Shown: positions 47,959 through 59,439, counted from the first letter of the stretch. The stretch is 64,000 bases of DNA from Ganoderma boninense (GCA_002900995.3 CM035307.1:806001-870000); one strand, 5' to 3'. Numbers and translations: made by a program. The notes: generated by a model not told the origin, from the letters alone.

Positions 47959-50139
47959 TCACGTCTGCTCCGCCCGCTTCGCATCGCGCTCCTCCTTCAA
48001 ATGCCCAATCTCCTTCAGGTCGACGACCTTGAACGGCCACGTGAGCGCGTTCCCCCCGCTCCGCATGATGGGGAGCCCCAGGTCCTCGAGCAGGTCGTCC
48101 GCGTGCTGCGGCCACCTGTGTGTGTGTGTGTCGCGCACACCCGTCAGATCACCCTGGGAGCAGCAAGCAGGAAGGAAAACGTAGACGTAGACGTACGACC
48201 AGAACGCGAGGTAGCTCGTGTGGCTGTTGTTCAGCGCGGTCGGGATCTGCGGGTAGCGCGCACGCAGCCACGCCGCGTCGCGCTCCGTCGCCGCGAGCGC
48301 GTCCTCGGGCGTCGCGGGCAGGTGCAGCGTCGCGTCCCGGAGGAAGTACGCCGAGATCCAGTGCGACGTGACCTCGGTCGTGTACCCGAAGTTCGGCGAC
48401 ACCTGTCGCGGCGCAGGTGAGTCAGGCGTGCGCGAGGGCTCAGGATGGAAGGACGGGAGGACGTACGACGGCGCCGTTGACCGCGAAATCACGACGGCTA
48501 ATGTGCTTCGCGGGGACGATTCCGCGATAGAGACCTGACGACCAGGTCTTCGCGTCCGGGTGGAGGGGAGGGGCGTCAGCGAGCGTCGTGTACTTCCACT
48601 CGTGCGCAGCCGGCTCCTGGGCGGGACGGGGGGCCAAGCCCAACTCCTCCAAAGTCTGAGCTGAAACACGCGTAAGAACCAGACGCGCAGCACGAACGCG
48701 CCCTCTTACCGTCGAACATCGCCGGCCACGAGGACGTGTATCCCGTGCACAGGATGACGGCGCTTGCAGGACGTGTGGTCTCGCCATCTAGGAGGACCGA
48801 ATGCCCGTCTGGGCCGTAACCCGTGACGCGGGCGGGGCAGACGACTTCAATCTTGCCTCCAGTCACCAACGAGTGGAAACCGTTTGCGCGAGGCACGCCC
48901 TCGTCGTTCACGCGGGTATGCCAGTAGGGCAGGACGGCGTGGCGCAGCGGCGAGTCTGCAGGGACGCCTGCAGCATTATACTATGCAGCCATAGTCAGTC
49001 GGACGGCGGCGGACGGCGGCGAAGGGGACAAGTGGACGCACAGAGCTGTCGGCGAGACCATGCCACCAAAAGTCGACGATCTTCTTGCCGAGCCAGGTGG
49101 TGTGTAGGAAGCGTCTGCATTAACTGTGAGCGGAACGTCGGCTGTAATGAAACGCATATACCTACTCGAGGCCTGTGCGGAGGTGGATATGCGGCGAGAA
49201 CAGTGCAAGTAACCTACGCTCGCGTGAGGACATACTTTCACATATATGCCAGTGCAACTTACCTGCTCTTCCGGATGAAGTCCGGGAGGGGCTTCGGACC
49301 AGCGGTAAACGCATCCACGTCCGGGCACACCATGGTGACCTTGCGGCCCTCGTTCGCAAGATACGCGCATATATCCTGCGCAGACTTCCCTCCACCAATG
49401 ACGATGATGGGCGCAATCTCTGTGTCGGGGTTCGACGCGACTGCGGGGACGGACGCCAGAAGCTCTTGCATCTTCGCGCCGAAGTCGACGCTGTGGAACA
49501 CCATGCCCCGGAAACCGGCGGAGGCAGCAGCACTCGAGCTGAGGTACTCGGGAACAAAGCCAGTATTGCAGCCCTGCGAAGAAGATGAGCTTACGGGGAG
49601 AAGCGAAAGGCGAGTCCGAGACGAACCCCAGTGCAGAGCACAAGACGGTCGTAGATTCTAGTCTCCTCGACGGAGGTGTCGCGGTGCACCACATCGAGCT
49701 GCCAGCCTGCTCCGGCCGGGTTGCGCTGGATGCGGCGCACGTCCAGGCCGTACTGGATCTTGCCCTGGAGGAACTTAGACGCGAATGCAGTCATGTAGGC
49801 GTGCATGTCCTCGCCGCCGATGCGCGCGTCTGAGCCCTCGACTAGAGGCGGCATCTCCATGGGGGACAGGCGGTATTCGCCATGCACACTGTGCGACGTG
49901 CTCAGCGAGTGTGCACGACGTGTGCCGGGGGGAGATTAGAACCGACGTACTTACTTGTTGAGGAACAGCCCAGGATATATGCGGTCCTTGCTCCATACTC
50001 CTCCCGCCTCCAAATCTCGAGTCAGGACCTGGACGTGGAACCCATCTCTGAGGAGGGTGTATGCCGTGATCAAGCCCGCTACGCCAGAGCCTACAACCGC
50101 AATAGTGCCGGCGCGTGGGTCGCTCCGCTGAGAGGTCAT
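47959..50139 (-). CDS. FAD/NADPH-dependent monooxygenase F2 (FMO-like)
   Basis: Starts MTSQRSDPRAGTIAVVGSGV at 50139 and stops at 47959-47961, with the same exon plan as F1. FAD motif GSGVAG, NADPH motif IGGGKSAQDICAYLANEG, and the ATGY-like motif here reading LCTGYTSSWPAMFDG. Very close to F1 in the N-terminal half, with more change around LGPPSRPGA and in the intron lengths. Expected to oxygenate S or N atoms of a peptide substrate by analogy to UstF1/UstF2. Convergent with T2, and separated from A3 by about 1.1 kb. Confidence 0.87.
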
Positions 50140-51248
50140 AGAGGATGGGACGGGAATGCAGGAGAGGGAGGTAGGCTGGCGCGTCGGTACGGCGGCGTGT
50201 GCGAGGAGTCACGGGAAAGAAGTTAATCTGAAGGTGTACAGTTGGTGTACAGTACCTGAACGCCGTCGAAATGCAAATGGAGAAATGTCGATTTGCTGGG
50301 CTTTAAGTTTAACTGCAAGAAAAGAAGTCCCTAAAAATCCCAGGAGAACTGAGGTCGGGCGACAAGAGGAAGTCGTCTCGCCCACGGCCAGATTGGTGTT
50401 CCTCGGGGGATCTTGTCGGCCTTCTCGCCCGCGGGCATAGGCTTCTTGATACGAAGCATGATTGATAGATGCAAGACTTGCCCCAGGAGGAAAGGTGAGA
50501 GCATAATAGCGGGAAGGGAGAGAGCGGGCGGAACGGTGGCACTGCTCACCGGTCACTCACACGAGCTGAACGCTGTTGAACCTGTTGAACGTGATCGTCA
50601 CAAGTTGCCAGCGCGCTGCCACCATCCTCCGACCCCTTGCTTTGCTTCCTGCCTAGAGGGCTCGAGCTATCTTTACCCTCGTGCAACTCACGGTCACTGC
50701 GGGTTTTGATATCTGTTCGTAAGTCTGAAAATACCTCTCCCAACGTAATGGCTGCCCAGATTCTCCAGTCATGCGGGGTCAGGTGCGTCGGCACGCCCAC
50801 TCTTATCTATGGACTCCCAGCATGAGTCTCTCTGCATACTTCTGTGGGGCGGTAAACAGAAAAGAAGGCCTGCCAAAGTTTTTTCTGGTTCAGCATGACA
50901 GCCAGCGCGCGCGGTACATCCACCTCGCTATCTATGATACTCCATACTACCGGCCACCCTAACCGCTACTCACGAGACCCGCTGTTCTAGGTCAGAATTC
51001 TCTTCTTGATTCTAAAACGAATCGCTTCCAGAAAATAAAGGCTTTTTTCTCCGGCGGAGCAGGACTCTGATCGTGACCCGTGACGGAGGCATAATAGCAA
51101 TTCTTATTGCCTCGAGGAAGGTGGATACTGCAGGATTTCGAGCAACGAGGCTTGAACTCTTCGTCGCCGGCGCCGGGGACCCAGTGGTGATTGTAAAAGG
51201 GTGCAACAGCGGTCTCGTCAGTCTTCCTGCGCGAAACTTGGACGACTC
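50140..51248. other. spacer between cassette units 2 and 3
   Basis: No gene recognised. It contains short A/G-rich stretches and a region before 51249 that ends AAACTTGGACGACTC. Similarity to the A1/A2 upstream regions is not obvious, consistent with the greater age of unit 3. Confidence 0.45.
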
Positions 51249-51993
51249 ATGCACGCACAATCAGCACTCCTCGTCGCCGCCAGCGCGCTGGCCTGCCTGA
51301 CGGGGGTCAACCTCCTCACCTCGTACTTCGTCGTGCGGACCGGGACCGCCCACTCAAGCCCGCCGAGCATCACTACAGTGCGTCCTCTCTCCCCATTCCA
51401 TCAACCTCCGCCCCCCCTCACGCACACCCCTCTCCGCGCTGGAACTGACCGCAATCCACAGCCTACGTCGGCGACGACTACCCCCCGCACTGGCCTCTCC
51501 GCCCTCGCCCCCGCGCGCGCTCGTGGCCGAGTCCTCCGCGCACTACCCGCTCTCGGGGCCCGACGCGCGCGAGGAGTGGGCGACGGGCACGCCCAAGGGG
51601 TTCGGGTACGTGCGGCTGGGGCCCGAGCACCGCGCGTTCAGCGTGTCCATGTTCCACGAGGGGCACTGCATGCGCGTCCTGCGCGACGGGCTCGCGGGCA
51701 ACTACCGGCCCCAGACCGTCACGCACATCGGCCACTGCCTCGTCTACCTCCGCGAGATGATCCTCTGCGCGCCCGACCTCACCCTCGAGCCGCACGACCC
51801 GCTCGACCCCGCGCGCGACTTCACGGGCACCGGCCGCGTGGGCGCGGCGCATGTGTGCCAGGACTGGGAGCAGGCGTACGAGGGCTCCGCGCGCAACTGG
51901 GAGGAGTGGGTCCGGGTGCGGCCCAGCGCGGCGGCGAAGCCGGGCAACAATAACGCGACGTCGCATGTCGCTCCGAAGAGTCCGTTGATGTGA
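51249..51993 (+). CDS. UstYa-like (DUF3328) protein A3, two one-base frame breaks
   Basis: Exons 51249-51377 and 51462-51993. N-terminal anchor LLVAASALACLTGVNLLTSYF as in A1, then YVGDDYPPHWPL, YVRLGPEHRAFSVSMFHEGHCM and HIGHCLVYLREMILC. The two HxxHC motifs (HEGHC, HIGHC) are kept. The frame needs one extra A in AA at 51356-51357 (before the intron) and one extra C in CC at 51499-51500; with these the protein matches A1 and A2 throughout. Since the catalytic part is fully conserved, base-call errors are a better explanation than gene death. The N-terminus lacks the MRVV-type extension of A1 and A2. The tail reads KPGNNNATSHVAPKSPLM. Confidence 0.8.
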
Positions 51994-52207
51994 ATTGTAC
52001 TGGTGCGTTCGGGTCGCAGGTCGGATCCTTTCCCATGTCCCACACGTCTGGCTGAACTCTAAACCCGCGCTGGACAGTTACAGCTACGCGTGGTCGTGCG
52101 GTTGGAAATGGGGGAGCGGGTTTACGATAAAGACAGCGTTGGCACGGAACTCCCTGAATCGGTGGAAACGTCATCGTCATTTTACGAATGTCTCGCGGGC
52201 AGGACGT

Positions 52208-55042
52208 CTAGCGTGTGTAACTGCGCTGAGTTTTGGACACACGGTGGATTCCCCGCCGCCCCCGACGTCTTTCCGCGGCGCCTGTCGAGCTTGCACATGA
52301 ATCACAATCGCGAGTTGAGAGTTGATTGAGAGTGCGTGTTGGACGGTGTAAAGTGATGGCACTAGTACTAGCTATCAATCTCTTCTTCTCCCCATCAGAG
52401 GACTTCGTCTCCGGTACGGCAGCTGGCTCCGGACGAGAGAGCGGATGGCTAGCCACGAGCAAGGAAAGCAGGAACCCAACACCCAGCAGACTAGTGACCA
52501 GAATCCTGGAAGAGAAAGACAGCGTGAGCTTCGACGTCCGTACAGTAGGATGGAAGCGCTCACCATATATCCGATACACTGAGAGCATACGCATGCATGA
52601 CTGCACGACGCAGGCTCTCAGGCTTTGGAAACAAAACCAGGTATCAGATTGGGCATGTCATAGGAGATTCGTCGAAAGGGAGTGTGGAGCGCTGACACTG
52701 ACCTGTATGCTATCCAGACCCCGGAGATCGTCGACGCTGAGCTGCCCGCTAGTGTCATATCCGGGGAGCGAGGCCGTCCTCGCTTTGACCTCGTTCGTGA
52801 GGATGGTGTCGCCGACAGTGACGCCGATGGCGGAGCCGACGAGCCTTTGCCGCGAGTGAGCTCCAGGGTGCATCTTACGACTAGGAGAGATAGAGAGAGA
52901 GAAATGGACATACCGGAGGAGCATGAACGCCGCCGAGGATGCCGCCATCTCCGCAGGGGGCATCGTAGCATGGAGAGCTGAATGGAGCCCAACCCAATTC
53001 GAAGGTAGTTCAGAGTTAGTCGCGAGCCAGTGCCCGGGCGAAGCTGTCCCCGGGAGAGCTGAGAGACACGAACCAATCAAGGGCACCTGGAACAGACCGC
53101 CAATCCCCGCTCCAGCGATGATGATGTAGAGCTCTTGAAGGCCACTGGATGACGAGTTCCACAACCACTATGTAGTCAGCCGGAAAAATCAGCCACAGGC
53201 GGGCGAAACGGGCACGTACACGGGAGTGCGCTCGTCCGCCATGATGAGTAGGCCCTGTCGAGGACGCAAGCATGAGCGCCGGGGCACGATATCTATCAAT
53301 ACAAGCATGGAGCTCACATAACCGACAGCAGCGACCGCCCACGACACCCAAATCACAGGCCTGTACCCGACGCGCGTCGTGGTGACGAGGCCCGCGACGG
53401 AGCCCGTGACGGACGAGACGAGGCTGTAGCCCATCGTGCGCACGCCCGCGCCCGTCGCGTCGACGCCCTGGAGCTGGAAGTACACGGGGATGTAGTAGCT
53501 GCCCGCGAAGAGCGCGAGGCCGTGGAGCGCCGCCCCCAGCAGCACGGCGCTGGCGGTGCGCGTGCGGAAGAGGCGCGGGGGCACGATTGGGATGCGGCTC
53601 GTGAGGCACTCGTAGAGGGCGAAGGCGAGCGAGAGGACGCCCCCGAGGACGAGCAGGGTGATCGTCGCCGGGGCGGACCAGGCGGTCTTGCCGAGCTGGA
53701 GGCCGACGAGGAGGCAGGCGACGCCGGCGACGATGAGGAAGAGGCCGACGAAGTCGAAGTTGTGCAGCGCTTCGGCGAGGGTTTTCTTCGGGGCGGGTTT
53801 GAGGCGGAGGAAGACGAGGACGGCGCTGGCTAGTACGCCGCCTACTGGGAGGTTCTGTTGCGCGGTGCTCAGAGCTTAGAGTCTTTACGCGAAGTCAGCC
53901 AGGACGTTCGGCACTTACGATGTAAAAGCACCATCTCCAAGACACCTTATCCGCGAACACTCCACCAATCTGAATAACAAACATGAGAAATAGGACTTGT
54001 ATGCGCTCGAGAGCACGCACCGTTGGCCCAATCACGCTTGCAGCGCCCCATACGGTTCCGACCAAGCCGATGTATATTCCTCGACGTGCCAGAGGGGCTG
54101 GAGTACACTGAGCGTCGAACAATCGCTCGAGAACCACCAAAACACTCACTGACGTCCGAAATGGCGATCATGCTCAAGGTGATGATACCGGCTCCGCCTG
54201 CGCCCTGGACGCCACGGCCTGAAGCTGAGGTCAGTATCCGAGGTTCCTTGTCTTCTCACCGAGAATACTCACAGATTGCAAGCCAAGTTATGTTCGTCGC
54301 CGCACCACACAGCGCAGAACCGAGCAGAAAAAGCAGCCAGGTTGCCATGAACACTGGCTTGCGTCCGAGGACATCCTGTTGCACCCCACAGGATTAGCTC
54401 AAGTTTCAACATGCGCAGGAGGAAGCTTGATATATTACCGAAAGTCTGCCGTAGAATGGGGAGCAAGCTGGTTACGAACACCACTGAATTGAGCGCGTCT
54501 TTTCTCCAAAGCGTCGATGAACACTAACCCGCACTCCCTAATATATGCATGCCTGAATGAACTTACTGTTGAATAGCAGAAAGGATGTAAGACGCACCAA
54601 GTAGATATGCTGCTCCAATCCAGCTGTAGCCTCCCGCACCACCGATGTCCTCAACAATGGTGGGCAGCGCAACAGCGGTGATAGTCTGGTCCAGCGCTGG
54701 CATGAAAACTGTGCAAGCGTCGTTCGGTGCTGCACACAACCGCCACATTCCATACGCATAACTCACTGCCCAACAAGATCCTGAGATTTAGTCCCTGCAG
54801 TAAGGAAAGAGCTAGTATATGCTATATGCTACACCGAATGGACTCACGTAGGGACGACTATTCGTAAGTTGCTGAAAGGCCCATCAACTGCAAAGCCGGA
54901 AGAGCAGGCCACTATGGACTGACTTGTGCGGCGCTGCGGCCGGTGCGGGATGCGTTGTCGTCATACTAGGCTGTGACTTTTCTGGGTCGTCCAGATTGTC
55001 AGCTTGAAGCGTCCGGTCAAGTGTCCCAGCATCGCTTCTCAT
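52208..55042 (-). CDS. MFS transporter, DHA2-like (14-helix drug:H+ antiporter type)
   Basis: Minus-strand gene with many introns from ATG 55042 ([20 protein letters not shown]) to a stop near 52208; the 3' end is uncertain. Recognisable order: [20 protein letters not shown] with [66 protein letters not shown], a paired-helix central part ([16 protein letters not shown]), [20 protein letters not shown] then [26 protein letters not shown], then [20 protein letters not shown] and [16 protein letters not shown]. These are standard landmarks of the DHA2 family that exports toxins and secondary metabolites. It occurs only in unit 3, between A3 and B3, which suggests it exports a product of this locus or arrived by insertion. 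Confidence 0.83.
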
Positions 55043-55760
55043 GGCGGCCAAGTTGTGTTGTTCAAGGGTAGCTAGGCAGCAACAGCACACAGCCTCAGAT
55101 AGGGAAGGAGCTGAGGTAGCACAGAGTAGGAGGGAGTGCTGCTAGATAGCCTGACGATTGGGCTCGGCGTCGTCTTGCACTGGAGCTCCCCAGTGGAGCC
55201 TGGGCGGACTGGAGAGAGGTAGGCTATCATCGTAGAACGCGCTGACCGGGACCGGCCGCCCGAGAAGCCTTCGGTGACCTGAATGATGGATGCAGTCTAA
55301 GTTCCGATTTGCGGGAGGAAACTGCTCTTGAGAACACTCGATTCCACATTTCTCTGCAGCATGCCGGCATCCCGTGATTATCTAAACTAATAGACGCCGG
55401 AAGCACACGGCCGCTGCGCAGCGCCACATGTGGATTGTGTGAAGTTTGAACCATGACAGAACTTCCATAGCAGCGCTCCGCCTAACCAGTTCGCACGAAA
55501 CGTCGCGCATCCGGAAGCTTCGTGGCGGTCAGATCATCGGTGATCATCGTAAGATTGGTCTATCCTTGCTCACAGGAACATAGCAAAACGTTTTGCGTGT
55601 AATAGAGTTTTTCGCCCTGTCACAAGGATTATTCCAAAGAAGCAAGCCCATCGGCAATGTGCACCTGAAGAATTGCCCCGTGGTACTCACGAGGAGGACC
55701 CTAGTAGCAGTAGCAGAACGTACGCAGATCACCCACTCTATCAGCCTGTCCTCCTCATCC
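55043..55760. other. divergent promoter region between MFS gene and B3
   Basis: No gene. Both flanking genes are transcribed away from it, so it is a bidirectional promoter; co-regulation of exporter and B3 is possible. Confidence 0.5.
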
Positions 55761-56395
55761 ATGGACTCCCCCAAGGCTACACGACGACTCACTGCGTATG
55801 TCGGATTGGCATGCATAGCCTGCGTTCTATCCCTCGCATTCATGATCTCTGGATCCAGAGGGCGGGCATCAAACAACGTTTACAGTGCTCGTACGTCCTT
55901 TCCTCCCCCGCAAAAACAGTGACCGCGTTAACGCCGACCACAGGTAGCATCTACGAGAACACAACGCCCCAATGGGACCTCGGCGAGCTCCCTCCTAAGC
56001 TCATGTACTTCGAGCCCACCGTCCACTACGAGCTCAACACGACAGCCGCCGACGCCGAGTGGGCCGCGCTCTTCCCGTATGACGGCGTCGTCCGCATCGG
56101 CGACCCGGAGCACCGCGAGCCGTACACGATCTCGATGTTCCACCAGCTGCGCTGCCTCGACGTCATCCGGCGGGCCTACGTCGCGCGCGAGGGCCTCACC
56201 CCACAGGGCCCGAGCGCGGTTTCGCTGCACTGCCTGCAGTATCTGCGCCAGATGGTCCTGTGCCGGAGGGACTTGCGCCTCGAGCCCGTCATCGACACGG
56301 AAGGGCCGCATGCAGTCCAGCCGTGGGGCACGATGGTGTGCAAGGACTGGACGGCGGTTTACGACGCGCAGGCTCGCAATGCGCGGGGTGAATGA
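55761..56395 (+). CDS. UstYa-like (DUF3328) protein B3 with altered His motifs
   Basis: Exons 55761-55890 and 55944-56395, 193 residues, no frame problem. N-terminus MDSPKATRRLTAYVGLACIA is almost identical to B1, then NTTPQWDLGELPPKL, YFEPTVHYELNTTAADAEW, EPYTISMFHQLRCLDVIRRA, SLHCLQYLRQMVLC and NARGE at the end. The HxxRC and xHC motif forms are as in B1 and B2. It carries two extra residues in IGDPEHREPY. The gene is on the opposite strand to B1 and B2, so the block A3-B3 has been rearranged, with the MFS gene between them. Confidence 0.86.
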
Positions 56396-56974
56396 TCTGG
56401 TAAGGAGGTTGGTCGCCCGCTTGTACTCTTCAACTCGTGCATCATGCTAACTCGCAGACGGTAACTTAGATAGGTTCGCCACAAGCCGAAGATACTTGAT
56501 TTGAGTACGACGCTAGAGGTTACTTCACAGTTGTTGTATTTGTGTCGATATGGACATGCCTACGTAACGTCAGGGCCCGCTGCGTGTATGCGGCCGCGAC
56601 GGACGTGCCGTATTGTGGGGCATAATATTTTAAGACGTAGGCTGAACTGAAAGCACTTCACGTTTCAAAGGTGATCAATGCAGCTAACGTTTCCGCCGTA
56701 GGCCACACTCTAGATTCGATTACACCTCCAAATCCCATTCCTGACCAGGCTTGCCCCATGGGCCTACAGGATCTATTTCTGAATCGCGTGTTGTACAAAG
56801 TTTACAATCACAGGGGACATCCGCCGTTACAATCCCAAAACTTCCGACGATTTGTCCTCCGACTCGGATCTACCAGCGATCCGTCACTCAGCCTGCTCGC
56901 ACCCGGAAAGGACAGCCAACCCGACGGGGTGCTCACCTGACCAGGGGGCCAGACGAAGACGAAGACGGAGATAA
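56396..56974. other. spacer between B3 and P3
   Basis: No gene seen. B3 and P3 converge here, so it should contain both 3' ends. Confidence 0.5.
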
Positions 56975-57228
56975 TCAGAAGTCGGTCCCGGTACACCGCT
57001 TCCTCATCGCGTCGACCGCCGAGCCCGGGACGTCGCCGTCGATGCCGGACGCGCCCGTCGGGATGTCGAGCTCGTCGGGGGAGCACTCGGGGCCGTCTGG
57101 CGTGGGCACGTAGTGAGTATATGCTACAGAAGAGGGGACACAGGCAAGTGCTTACTCGTGGCGGGTGCGGGTGCGGCGGCGACGACGCCGAGGAGGATGG
57201 CGGCAAGGAGGGCAAACGAGAGCTTCAT
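56975..57228 (-). CDS. candidate secreted RiPP precursor peptide P3 (core CTGTDF)
   Basis: Exons 57156-57228 and 56975-57096 (minus), 59-nt intron, 64 residues. The nearer acceptor at 57124 would give a 32-nt intron; the 57097 acceptor is preferred because its length and phase match P1 and P2. Signal peptide MKLSFALLAAILLGVVAAAP; leader with C-S-P-DELDIPTGASG and GDVPGSAVDAM; then RKR and the six-residue C-terminus CTGTDF. The leader is the best-conserved part between units, while the core shares only the Cys and the final Phe with P1 and P2. This is the usual pattern for RiPP precursors: recognition sequence kept, product sequence free to change. Confidence 0.83.
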
Positions 57229-58251
57229 GGTCGCAAGGGGAAAGGAAAGGGGGAGGTGCGAATGGGGGTTGCGAGGTTTGCTTTGCCTAGGGGGCGATAC
57301 AACTCGTCCGCGACTGGTTCGCCTGCATTCTTATGCTGGTGACGGGGCTCGTAGTCGTGACTCGGTCCGGAAATATTTCTCGCTAGACCGTCCGAAGTGA
57401 CTGACCCACTGGCAGGACGCCTGTTTCCAGGATGCATATCCCCACCCACCGCTAGTGGAGCTTCTACAGCACCACGCGCTGCCGGCGGGCGGAGGAAGAG
57501 CCCTGCGAAGCGATTTGGAGGGTGCTCCTCACTGCTCACTGCCTCTTGGGTTCGTCGTTGTTCTAAGTAACTTCTGATGCACGTTGGGGACTCGTGGGGC
57601 ACACAATCTTCAGGAGCCATGAGCAGCTGCCGACGACTCGGAACGTTCGTGTTTGACAGCGACGATTTTAGATATTCCGATGGACGTCTACAAGGCGGCA
57701 CAAGGCTCCTCAGAGGCTGAGCCGTGGTCATGAGTACCGGAGAGGTTACGTATCCCGTACGATGTATCTCTGACACGTGGGGGTACCGGACAAGTATTGG
57801 GTGAGTTGGATGCAGTGACCGCGGCGGCGCCGCAGTACGTATCATTAGACGCCCATCCTGGATAGTATTTTGAGGCGCCAAAAATCCGTCACAGTCTTCC
57901 CTCGATGTCGTCGGAGGAAGGCATCCGCGTACGTACCCACAGAACACATGGTACACAAAAGTACGCCGATACCTCGTCCTTCACGCTTTAGGAAACAAAA
58001 ACATATTCGGCGCTGGAGCGTCCGAAGTCCGAGTAAGTGTGTGCCAGATATGGTGCTGGATATCCGTTCTCACTCGGAGTATGCACTAGTCGAATTTGTT
58101 TGCAGACCCCAACATCCCAGGCCCTCGGTTTCCGGAAGAATCAGCCTCGTTCCTCCAATCTCGAGGCTCTTCCGCCTGAGCAGCCCCGGTTGGGGCTCTT
58201 ATCACAATTAGCGTGCAGTCCCCAGCACGCCGCCTGTCCCCGTCCCCTCCG
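57229..58251. other. divergent promoter region between P3 and U3
   Basis: No gene recognised. P and U are divergent in all three units, so a shared bidirectional promoter is likely; here it is about 1 kb, longer than in units 1 and 2. Confidence 0.45.
57328..57335 (-). promoter_or_regulatory. possible TATA-like element of P3
   Basis: CATAAGAA on the minus strand, about 100 bp upstream of the P3 ATG, in the same kind of context (GACGGGGCTC upstream versus GACAGGGGCCC/GACAGGGGTC in P2/P1). Confidence 0.35.
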
Positions 58252-59439
58252 ATGCTTTTCCCAACGTCGACGTCGTCTCCGGCTTCAAGCTTAAGTTCTG
58301 CGTACGTGCCGCTCCTGCGCGGCGACCCCGACAGCCAGGACGACGTCACCCTACTTGAGCACGATGACCAGTCAAAGGGTACGTGCCAGCGACGCAACCA
58401 CAGTCGAACGCTGAAACGAGGTATGCTGAAACCAATCTCTTGCCACCCCCAGAGCGCAGCAAAGAGCACACTAGTGCTGGCAGCGTGAAGCACCGCCTCT
58501 CCCCAATGGTGTACTGGGCCTGCGCCCTCTCGCTGCTCTGCTCGGCCTGCAACATCTCCCTCCTCGGGCTCAACGTCCTCTCTCCCACCGCGCGCCCCGC
58601 GCCGCCGCTCGCGTACGGCAACTCGTACGTCGGCCTCGAGGCGACCGTGCGCGACCCGTCCGCGCCGCCGCTCCGCCCGATCACCACGTTCCCGACGGGC
58701 ATCGCGCAGGTCAACGCGTCCGACCCCCGCGCGGTGTACTACGACGCCCACCGGTGGGCGTCGACGTTCGGGACCGTGTACCCCGAGGACCGCCGCGTCC
58801 TCGCGTCCTCCACGGTGCGTAGCCCCTCATCCCATCCCGTCCCGTCCCGTCCCATGCTGCCCGCGTGATGTAGATGTCCTGTGTTCGCTGACGCGCGCCC
58901 ACACCGGCTGCTGCTCGCAGGAGGCGACGTACATCCAGTTCTGGGCGGGGGACTTCGGGATGGAGCGCTGCGCCCTGAAGCTGCTGCTCCCGTCCCTGTC
59001 CCTGTCCCCCTCCGACTCCTCCGAGTCTATCCACGACGACATCGTCCTCCCGGACTCCCCAGACACCGCGCTGCAAGTCTGGCACGTCGAGACCGACACA
59101 CCCGGGCTCGACTTCCACTCCCTCTCGTGGCGCAGCCGGCCCGCGCGGGGGGCGCTCCTCGCGTCGTGGGTCCTGCCCAGCAACGGCAACGGCAACGCGA
59201 CGCTGGAGTCGGAGGTGTTCCGCTGCCCGTCGGGCTCGTTCCAGGCGTTCGAGCTCGCGTGTGTGGGGAGGGGGTGCCGGGTCGACTTTAGGCAGACGCC
59301 GAAGAGGAAGGATCTTGGTGCGCATCTCTCTATCTGGCTTCGATGGTTCTGGTTCTTCGGCGGTGGGGAGAGTTTTCTGATGCTTGCTAACTTGCTATCA
59401 CTGTTAGGATTCTGGCTCGTGCAGCGCCCGTCCATATGA
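58252..59439 (+). CDS. U3, orphan type II membrane protein (intact)
   Basis: Exons 58252-58378, 58453-58814, 58921-59317 and 59408-59439 join without frame problems to 305 residues. Cytosolic N-terminus (MLFPTSTSSPASSLSSAYVP, LLRGDPDSQDDVTLLEHD), a membrane helix at about residues 60-80 (MVYWACALSLLCSACNISLL), then a lumenal domain with RPITTFPTGIAQVNASDP, HRWASTFGTVYPEDRR, YIQFWAGDFGMERCAL, LQVWHVETDTPGLDFHSLSW, CPSGSFQAFELACVGRGC and the end FWLVQRPSI. It has a Ser/Asp-rich insertion (LSLSPSDSSESIHDD) that U1 and U2 lack. Best reference for the family. I recognise no known domain; the Cys and Trp conservation indicates a folded extracytosolic domain. Confidence 0.82.

Larger units (their letters stand above)
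39530..50170. repeat. RiPP-like gene cassette, unit 2
   Basis: Direct repeat of unit 1, about 10.6 kb, with A2, B2, P2, U2, T2 and F2 in the same order and orientation. For example, the first 62 residues of F1 and F2 differ at only two positions, while P2 and U2 differ much more. Confidence 0.85.

Noticed and set aside
48801..49661. 286-codon plus-strand frame
   Set aside because: Antisense to F2, whose motifs and splice sites are clear on the minus strand.
51249..51993. A3 as a true pseudogene
   Set aside because: Only two one-base gaps in homopolymers; all motif residues and the long 3' frame are intact, and the same error type occurs across the window.
57124..57155. 32-nt intron in P3
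   Set aside because: The next acceptor gives a 59-nt intron of the same phase, matching the 58- and 56-nt introns of P1 and P2, and aligns the leaders better.
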